Shown piece after piece: positions 16,111 through 21,043 of a DNA stretch of 21,043 bases. The notes under the pieces were generated by a model that saw only the letters and a program-made list of their open reading frames with translations, had not been told where the DNA came from and ran no database searches. The position numbers and the translations under genes are program-made. The stretch's first letter is position 1, and each line of letters starts with the position of its first letter. Origin of the DNA: Actinomyces sp. (GTDB lineage: Bacteria > Actinomycetota > Actinomycetes > Actinomycetales > Actinomycetaceae); NCBI GenBank assembly GCA_018375675.1, contig JAHACW010000040.1, forward strand, positions 1 through 21,043. Reading direction: 5' to 3'.

Positions 16111-18501
16111 TCAGCCCTCCAAGGAGCGAGCAAACTGGCGCGCGTAGAAGATGCGCTGAGCGACCTCGATGAGGAGGGCGGCGCAGGCACCGACGCACGC
16201 GATAACGAGCCACTCGTAACCGGAAGGAGCGACCATCGAGAAGAAGTGGCGCACGGGCGGAATGAGCACGCCGCCCACGGTCGCGGAAATGACACACACC
16301 AGGAGCACCCACTTCCACGTCGACAGCGGACGCGACGTGATGACGAGAAGCCAGATGGCGCCCAGCATGAGGGAGAGAATCGCGGCAGTGGACTCGCGCG
16401 CCTGCGGGGGACCATCGACGATGCCGAAGGCGGTGAGGGCAGCCGCTGCGAGGATGATGCCCGTGGGCATCGCAAGCGACAGCGTGCGCTTCAGGAATCC
16501 GCGCACGTAGCGGCGCGGGTTCGGCCACAGCGCCAGGAAGAACGCGGGAATACCGATGGTCAGCGAGTCGATGTAGCTGAACTGGCGCGGCAGGAACGGA
16601 TAACGCCAGCCGACCAGGGCCGTCACGATGACGAGGACGGCAGCGTAGGTGGTCTTCGCCAAGAACAGCGAGGACACGCGTTCCATGTTGGCGATGATGC
16701 GGCGGCCCTCCGAGAGAACACCAGGCAGCACCGAGAACTTCGAGTCCACGAGAACGATCTGCGCGACCGCCTTCGTGGCCTGTGTGCCGTTGCCCATCGC
16801 GATCCCCAGGTCGGCGTCCTTGAGCGCGAGGGCGTCATTGACGCCATCTCCCGTCATGGCCACGCAGTGATCGCGTGCCTGGAGCGCGCCGACCATCGCA
16901 CGCTTCTGCTCGGGAGTCACGCGCCCAAACACGTCGTGGTTCTCGATCGCGTCGATGAATTTCTCAGAGGTCAGGTCTTCAGGCAGGTCACGCGCGTCCA
17001 TGAGGCGCGCGGGCGTGCCGTCGGGCGCGGTCAGGCCTGCCTGCGCGGCCAGCGCACCCACCGTCGTCGGGTTATCGCCCGAGATAACGCGCACGTGCAC
17101 ATCCTGGGAGCGGAAGTAGTCGAGCGTCTCGGCCGCGTCGGGGCGCAGGTCCTCCTCAAGGACCACGAGGGCTGCAACACGACGACGTGCGGGAAGCTCG
17201 TCATCGACCACAGCCTCGTCGGCGTGGACGAGGGCCACCACGCGGGAACCTTCCTGCGCGATGCCGCGCACCTTCGCGAGAAGCTCGGCATTGCCAGCCG
17301 AGGCCTCGTCAATAACAAACTCGGGAGCACCGAGGATCCAGGATTCGCTCCCGCTCCCCCACGCACTCCACTTGCGGGCGGAGGAGAAGGGGACGGACCA
17401 CTCGATCCGCTCGGCTGCGCCTGAGCACTCGGACTCGCCGAGATGCTCCCAAATGGCTTCCGCCGTCGCGTTGGTGCGGTCGCTTGCTGCGCTTGCCAGC
17501 GCCCTGAGGACCAAGGCCTCGTCACCGGAAACGACCTCGACACCACGGACACGGATGCCGCCGGTGGTGAGGGTGCCCGTCTTGTCGAGGCACAGGCAGT
17601 CCACGCGGGCGAGGACCTCGACGGCGGGAAGTTCCTGGACGAGCACACCGCGGCGTGCCAGCGTCGCCGACCCGATCGCGAAGTTCATGGACGTCAGGAG
17701 CACCAGGCCCTGCGGGATCATACCGATCACCGAGGCAACCGAGAGCACCAGGGCCTCGCGCCAGTCTCCCCCGTGACCGCCGGCGATCCGATTTTGCGAG
17801 TAGAAGGTCAGGACGACGATGGGAAGCAGCATAACGGAGACGACCTGCAGCACCCGGTTGATCGACGTCTGGATCTCCGAGACCGTACGCGTGAAGGCGC
17901 GCGCCTGCTCGGACAGACCCTGCGCGTAGACGCGCTCACCGACAGCCGTGGCCACCATGCGGCCAGCACCCGCGACGACGCTCGTGCCGGCCAACAGCTG
18001 ATCGCCCTGCTTCTTCTTCACGGGGCGCGACTCGCCGGTCAGCAGCGATTCATCGATTTCGAGGCCCGCCGAGGACAGAACCGTACCGTCCACGCTCACC
18101 TGATCGCCGAGCGTCAGATCGATGACGTCGTCGAGCACGACGTCGCGCGCTGGCACAACCGACAGGGTGCCGTCACGCAGGACGGTCGCCTGCGGAGCAT
18201 CGACGATAGCGAGCGAGTCGAGGGTTCGCTTGGCACGGAGCTCAGACACGATGCCGATCACCGCGTTGATGATCATGACGCCACCGAAAATGCCATCACG
18301 CAGGTCACCGAACAGCAGCACGATGATCGACGCAGCGACGATGATCGCGTTGAACAACGTCAGGACGTTCTCGCGGATGATCGACGCCACCGACCGAGAG
18401 GTACGGTCCTTCACCCGGTTGACCGCGCCGCGGGCGACGCGCTCGGCGACCTCGGCGGCGCTCAGGCCACGCTCATCAATCGTCAGGCTGTCAGCGCTCA
18501 T
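16111..18501 (-). CDS. Cation-translocating P-type ATPase (CtpE/YoaB-like; candidate Mn2+ or Ca2+ pump)
   Basis: This 796-residue membrane pump has the full P-type layout. The TGES actuator motif is at 155-158, the phosphorylated Asp306 lies in DKTGT, and the hinge TGDGVND is at 550-556. Hydrophobic segments flank these, with a six-helix C-terminal block from about 610. The segment FFLALWPNPRRYVRGFL resembles actinobacterial CtpE and related pumps. Transmembrane helix 4 reads GMIPQGL (261-267) where Ca2+ pumps carry PEGL. The chosen ATG (18499-18501) has GAGGAGG upstream and overlaps the end of the preceding TerC gene by 11 bases. An in-frame start further upstream, at 18543, lies deeper inside that gene. 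Being third in a run led by an Mn2+-type riboswitch makes manganese a serious candidate substrate. CtpE of mycobacteria transports Ca2+, so that remains possible. Confidence 0.9.
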   Translation of the reverse strand: MSADSLTIDERGLSAAEVAERVARGAVNRVKDRTSRSVASIIRENVLTLFNAIIVAASIIVLLFGDLRDGIFGGVMIINAVIGIVSELRAKRTLDSLAIVDAPQATVLRDGTLSVVPARDVVLDDVIDLTLGDQVSVDGTVLSSAGLEIDESLLTGESRPVKKKQGDQLLAGTSVVAGAGRMVATAVGERVYAQGLSEQARAFTRTVSEIQTSINRVLQVVSVMLLPIVVLTFYSQNRIAGGHGGDWREALVLSVASVIGMIPQGLVLLTSMNFAIGSATLARRGVLVQELPAVEVLARVDCLCLDKTGTLTTGGIRVRGVEVVSGDEALVLRALASAASDRTNATAEAIWEHLGESECSGAAERIEWSVPFSSARKWSAWGSGSESWILGAPEFVIDEASAGNAELLAKVRGIAQEGSRVVALVHADEAVVDDELPARRRVAALVVLEEDLRPDAAETLDYFRSQDVHVRVISGDNPTTVGALAAQAGLTAPDGTPARLMDARDLPEDLTSEKFIDAIENHDVFGRVTPEQKRAMVGALQARDHCVAMTGDGVNDALALKDADLGIAMGNGTQATKAVAQIVLVDSKFSVLPGVLSEGRRIIANMERVSSLFLAKTTYAAVLVIVTALVGWRYPFLPRQFSYIDSLTIGIPAFFLALWPNPRRYVRGFLKRTLSLAMPTGIILAAAALTAFGIVDGPPQARESTAAILSLMLGAIWLLVITSRPLSTWKWVLLVCVISATVGGVLIPPVRHFFSMVAPSGYEWLVIACVGACAALLIEVAQRIFYARQFARSLEG

Positions 18502-19489
18502 CGGCACCCTCCTCGTCCATAGCGCTGCGCACCAGCGACGCAATCACGGTGACCACCAGAGTCACGACGATGACTCCCAGCGACACGGACACCGAAATTT
18601 CCGGTGCCCACTCGATTCCGCGGCCGCCGTTGATAAACGGCAGCGTGTTGGCATGCAGGGCCTCAAGAATCAGCTTAATACCGATAAAGCTCAGGATGAC
18701 GCCGAGGCCGTAACCCAGGTACACGAGCTTGCCGAGGAGAGCATCCACCAGGAAGAACAGCTGTCGCAGCCCCATGAGTGCAAACACGTTGCACGCGAAC
18801 ACCAGGAATGCCTGCGAGGTGATGCCGAAGATCGCGGGAATCGAGTCAAAGGCAAACATGAGGTCGGCGGAGCCCAGGGCCAGCACAACGACGAACAGCG
18901 GGGTGAGGTATGTGCGTCCACCGTGACGGTACAGCATGCGGTCGCCGATAAAGCCGTCCGTGATGGGCAGGACTCGGCGTACGACGCGGATGAAGGCGTT
19001 CTCCTCGTACTCCTCGTCGTCACCGCCACCGGTCGCGGTCTCCTTGATCTGCGAGAAAGCCGTCCACAGCAGCCACACTCCGAAAATGAAGAACACCCAG
19101 GAGAAGCGCGCCACCAGCGCGGCACCCAGCAGGATGAACACGAGGCGCAGCAGCAGTGCGATGACGATGCCGAAGAGCAGCGCCTTCTGCTGGTTATCTC
19201 GCGGGACCCGGAATGCTTTCAGGATCAGGATAAACACGAAAAGGTTGTCCACGGAGAGCGACCATTCCATCGCCCATCCCGCGTAGAACTCCTGGGCGTA
19301 CAGCCACCCGTTCGTCAGCCAGATTCCGATACCGAACACGGCCGCCAACCCCACGTAGAACAGCGTCCAGCGGGCCGCCTCAGCGGCGGTCGGCGGATGG
19401 GGATTACGGGCGTGCCCAAGAAAGTCAAGCGCGACCAGACCGATGGCAACGAGGGCCAGAATGCCCCACGCCCACGGGTGAACAACCAT
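18491..19489 (-). CDS. TerC-family integral membrane protein (candidate metal exporter), second copy
   Basis: This 332-residue protein has about nine hydrophobic helices. The two TerC hallmark acidic motifs are SVDNLFVF (79-86) and ADLMFAFDSIPA (208-219), followed by LRQLFFLVDALL. TerC proteins related to E. coli Alx and Bacillus MeeF/MeeY act in Mn2+ export or metal loading of secreted proteins. Between helices it has an acidic cytoplasmic-type loop, GGGDDEEYEEN (about 154-164), that could bind metal. The ATG follows GAGG by six bases. It lies 58 bases after the other TerC gene and overlaps the downstream ATPase gene. It is clearly a paralogue of its neighbour and aligns along the whole length. 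Tellurite resistance, the name of the family, is not implied. Confidence 0.92.
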   Translation of the reverse strand: MVVHPWAWGILALVAIGLVALDFLGHARNPHPPTAAEAARWTLFYVGLAAVFGIGIWLTNGWLYAQEFYAGWAMEWSLSVDNLFVFILILKAFRVPRDNQQKALLFGIVIALLLRLVFILLGAALVARFSWVFFIFGVWLLWTAFSQIKETATGGGDDEEYEENAFIRVVRRVLPITDGFIGDRMLYRHGGRTYLTPLFVVVLALGSADLMFAFDSIPAIFGITSQAFLVFACNVFALMGLRQLFFLVDALLGKLVYLGYGLGVILSFIGIKLILEALHANTLPFINGGRGIEWAPEISVSVSLGVIVVTLVVTVIASLVRSAMDEEGADER

Positions 19490-19517
19490 TAGTACCTCTT
19501 AACTATCCGACCATGAA

Positions 19518-19523
19518 ATTTTA
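19518..19523 (-). promoter_or_regulatory. Possible internal promoter element between the two TerC genes
   Basis: TAAAAT on the minus strand (5 of 6 to TATAAT) lies in the 58-base gap, 28 bases before the second TerC gene. No good -35 is seen. It might give riboswitch-independent expression of the second TerC and the ATPase. Confidence 0.25.
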
Positions 19524-19547
19524 GCGCTGGCCCACGGCCGACTCACG

Positions 19548-20528
19548 TCACGCGCGCCGTTTGCTGGAAACCGCGAGGGAGGCCACGACCGTGACCAGGA
19601 TGGTGACGACGATGAAGCCCAGCGAGAACGCGATGGACGGCTCGGGGATCGCGGCTACCTCGTGGCCTCCATTAATGAACGGCAGTTCGTTGGTGTGCAG
19701 CGCGTGGTTGATGAGTTTGAAGCCGATAAAGCCCAGAATCGCGGCCAGGCCGTAGTGGAGGAACACGATGCGGTCGAGCAGACCATCAATGAGGAAGTAG
19801 AGCTGGCGGAGGCCGAGCAGCGAGAACGCGTTGGCAGCGAACACCAGGTACGCCTCGGAGGTCAGCGAATAGATCGCGGGGATCGAGTCGACGGCGAACA
19901 TGACGTCAGCGGTTCCGATTGCGATGACGCACAGCAGCATCGGCGTGATGTAGGTGCGTCCGCCGTGACGGTAGAGCATACGCGAGCCGATAAAGCCGTC
20001 GGTGACGGGCACGACCTTCGACACCCAGCGCACGATTGACGGCGGGCGGTACTCCTCGTCGTCGTCATCACTGGAGCCTTCGCGGACCTGGCTGATCGCT
20101 GTCCACAGCAGCCACGCGCCGAACAGGTAGAAGACCCACGAGAAGTTTTCGATAAGCGCGGCGCCCGCGAGGATGAAGATGAGGCGTAGAACCAGGGCGA
20201 TGATGATGCCGGCGAGCAGCACCTCCTGCTGGTTCTTCCTGGGTACGCGGAAGGTGGACAGGATAATGACGAACACGAACAGGTTGTCAATGCTCAGCGC
20301 TTTTTCGGTGATGTAGCCGCCGAGGAACTCCTGGCCGTATTGGGGTCCCCAGACCGCCCAGACGATGGCACCGAAAATAAGGGCGATCGCGATGTAGGCA
20401 ACGGACCACCAGGTCGCTTCCTTGAGCGTGGGTTCGTGGGGGGTGCGGACGTGGCCGACGATGTCGACGACGATCATGGTCAGGATGATGCCAGCCAGGA
20501 CGATCCAGGCAAGAGCGTGCACGTGCAT
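19548..20528 (-). CDS. TerC-family integral membrane protein (candidate Mn2+ exporter), riboswitch-proximal copy
   Basis: The protein has 326 residues when started at the ATG at 20526-20528, which has GGAGG eight bases upstream. The frame stays open to 20642, but that part is the riboswitch and not protein-like. Hallmarks are SIDNLFVF (79-86) and ADVMFAVDSIPA (207-218), with LRQLYFLIDGLLDR after them and about nine helices overall. An acidic loop, SSDDDDEEY (152-160), separates two halves. The family includes Alx-type Mn2+ exporters whose genes are commonly preceded by yybP-ykoY riboswitches, and this one is too. That argues for manganese export from the cytosol across the inner membrane. It is the first gene of the three-gene run with a second TerC and a P-type ATPase. 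Confidence 0.93.
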   Translation of the reverse strand: MHVHALAWIVLAGIILTMIVVDIVGHVRTPHEPTLKEATWWSVAYIAIALIFGAIVWAVWGPQYGQEFLGGYITEKALSIDNLFVFVIILSTFRVPRKNQQEVLLAGIIIALVLRLIFILAGAALIENFSWVFYLFGAWLLWTAISQVREGSSDDDDEEYRPPSIVRWVSKVVPVTDGFIGSRMLYRHGGRTYITPMLLCVIAIGTADVMFAVDSIPAIYSLTSEAYLVFAANAFSLLGLRQLYFLIDGLLDRIVFLHYGLAAILGFIGFKLINHALHTNELPFINGGHEVAAIPEPSIAFSLGFIVVTILVTVVASLAVSSKRRA

Positions 20529-20536
20529 ACGTGGGG

Positions 20537-20563
20537 CCTCCGGTACGAGTCGGGTACCGGAGG
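20537..20563 (-). promoter_or_regulatory. Expression platform: perfect hairpin masking the TerC ribosome binding site
   Basis: CCTCCGGTAC (20554-20563, minus strand) and GTACCGGAGG (20537-20546) form a perfect 10-base-pair stem with a seven-base loop. The 3' arm holds the Shine-Dalgarno GGAGG (20537-20541). The 5' arm includes the 3' strand of the riboswitch P1 helix (20557-20563). The two pairings are therefore exclusive: P1 formed leaves the ribosome site free, P1 open masks it. No U-tract follows, so control is probably at translation. Confidence 0.8.
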
Positions 20564-20666
20564 TCTCTTCCCGCCAGGAAATCCTGGCCGGTGACGCCGG
20601 AGGCCGCGCCGCGTGGGCGGGCCGTCGTGATGACGACGCCACTGTTGGTGGGAGTACTCCCCTCCG
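20557..20666 (-). ncRNA. yybP-ykoY family (manganese) riboswitch aptamer
   Basis: On the minus strand the leader of the first TerC gene carries the hallmark 5' loop sequence GGGGAGTA (20655-20662) right after the P1 strand CGGAGG (20661-20666, sharing two bases). It also carries the hallmark 3' GAGACC (20562-20567) followed by the P1 partner CCTCCG. Internal hairpins fit the family layout: CGTCGT-CATC-ACGACG, and CCAGG-ATTT-CCTGG just before GCGGGAAGAGACC. GTCGTCA and CACCGGC segments also resemble known members. The size, about 110 nt, is right. Known members sense Mn2+ and turn on TerC/Alx, MntP or P-type ATPase genes. A TAGGAT -10 lies just upstream, placing the 5' end a few bases before P1. 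Confidence 0.85.
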
Positions 20667-20677
20667 CTAACGCTTCC

Positions 20678-20683
20678 ATCCTA
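20678..20683 (-). promoter_or_regulatory. Possible -10 element of the TerC/ATPase operon
   Basis: TAGGAT on the minus strand would place the transcript start near 20671, about five bases before the P1 helix of the riboswitch. The -35 position is not consensus. Confidence 0.45.
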
Positions 20684-20766
20684 GTCGGTGCACCTCACGT
20701 CGCGTCCCCGCGTGGACGTGGCGTCGGTCGCGATTCTGCCCAAGGCGCCCATCGACGAGGCCGGGG

Positions 20767-20796
20767 CCGCCCCACCCTGACAGGCAACCGGGGCGG
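20767..20796 (-). terminator. Hairpin terminator after uvrB
   Basis: CCGCCCC (minus strand, 20790-20796) and GGGGCGG (20767-20773) form a seven-base-pair stem around a 16-base loop. GCC and GGC (20801-20803 with 20760-20762) can extend it across an internal loop. It begins eight bases after the uvrB stop and abuts the shared 15-base core (20755-20769). It is weaker than the other hairpins in the window and lacks a U-tract. Confidence 0.55.
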
Positions 20797-20804
20797 TGTC
20801 GGCG

Positions 20805-21043
20805 TTAGTGGGCGCGCTTCATGGCGCGCAGTTCCTTTTTCAGGTCTTCGATCTCGTCGCGCAGGCGCGCCGCAACCTCGAACTGGAGGTGCTGAGCGGC
20901 CGTCATCATCTGAGCGGACAGCTCCTCGATGAGTTCCGCGAGCTCGGCCTCGGCGCGCTGCCCGGATGTCACGGCACGACCGCCACCGGTGGCGTCGCTA
21001 CGCTCCCTCTTACTCTTCTCCTTGCGGTACCCACCCTCAAGGA
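20805..21043 (-). CDS. uvrB: UvrB, excinuclease ABC subunit B, C-terminal end (cut by window edge)
   Basis: Only the last 79 codons and a partial codon are present. The end holds the UVR motif that pairs with Uvr[21 protein letters not shown], then [29 protein letters not shown] and a TAA at 20805-20807. The preceding [21 protein letters not shown] is a basic, flexible linker. UvrB is the DNA helicase-like subunit that verifies lesions and recruits UvrC. It is identified from the tail alone, so the call rests on the motif plus nearby uvrA and uvrC. UvrC also has a UVR motif, but uvrC is complete elsewhere in the window and its motif is internal. Confidence 0.9.
   Translation of the reverse strand, partial: LEGGYRKEKSKRERSDATGGGRAVTSGQRAEAELAELIEELSAQMMTAAQHLQFEVAARLRDEIEDLKKELRAMKRAH

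Noticed and set aside
20529..20642. N-terminal extension of the first TerC protein by 38 residues.
   Set aside because: This DNA encodes the riboswitch and its expression platform; the extension is Pro/Ala/Arg-rich without family similarity, and the ATG at 20528 has a good ribosome site.

Overview
The window is a compact, GC-rich stretch of bacterial chromosome with typical actinobacterial core genes. The block uvrC / rapZ / yvcK / whiA / gap is an actinobacterial signature. The protein sequences and short intergenic gaps suggest Actinomycetaceae (Actinomyces or Schaalia type). That taxonomic call is inference; no rRNA is present. I see no mobile element, CRISPR array or tRNA. No gap between genes exceeds 300 bases. 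The longest are 169-372, 6680-6865 and 20529-20804, and each holds regulatory signals described below.

Left part (1-6679, minus strand, read from right to left): uvrC, purT, rapZ, yvcK and whiA form a tightly spaced run with overlaps of a few bases. They lead into gap (glyceraldehyde-3-phosphate dehydrogenase), which is cut by the window edge and probably has its own promoter. purT, a formate-dependent purine gene, is an extra member between uvrC and rapZ.

Middle part (6866-12309, plus strand): glnA (type I glutamine synthetase) is divergent from uvrC. It ends in a strong hairpin terminator and is followed by two tandem paralogous long-chain acyl-CoA synthetases, closed by a second long hairpin.

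Next (12327-16093): a small membrane protein of unknown function is translationally coupled to the end of uvrA (minus strand). Divergent from uvrA is a small YciI-family protein. Both of these divergent genes lack a usable Shine-Dalgarno site and have a -10-like hexamer six bases before the start codon, so both may give leaderless mRNAs.

Right part (16111-20683, minus strand): this is the most interesting region. A yybP-ykoY-type manganese riboswitch, with a perfect hairpin that can mask the ribosome binding site, precedes two TerC-family membrane proteins and a P-type cation ATPase. The three genes are co-oriented, and the last two overlap. Together they look like a manganese efflux or homeostasis operon with two exporter types under one Mn2+ sensor. 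The window ends in the 3' end of uvrB, so uvrB, uvrA and uvrC all lie within about 16 kb on the same strand.

Three of the hairpins at gene ends share an identical 15-base GC-rich core, which suggests a recurring terminator element.
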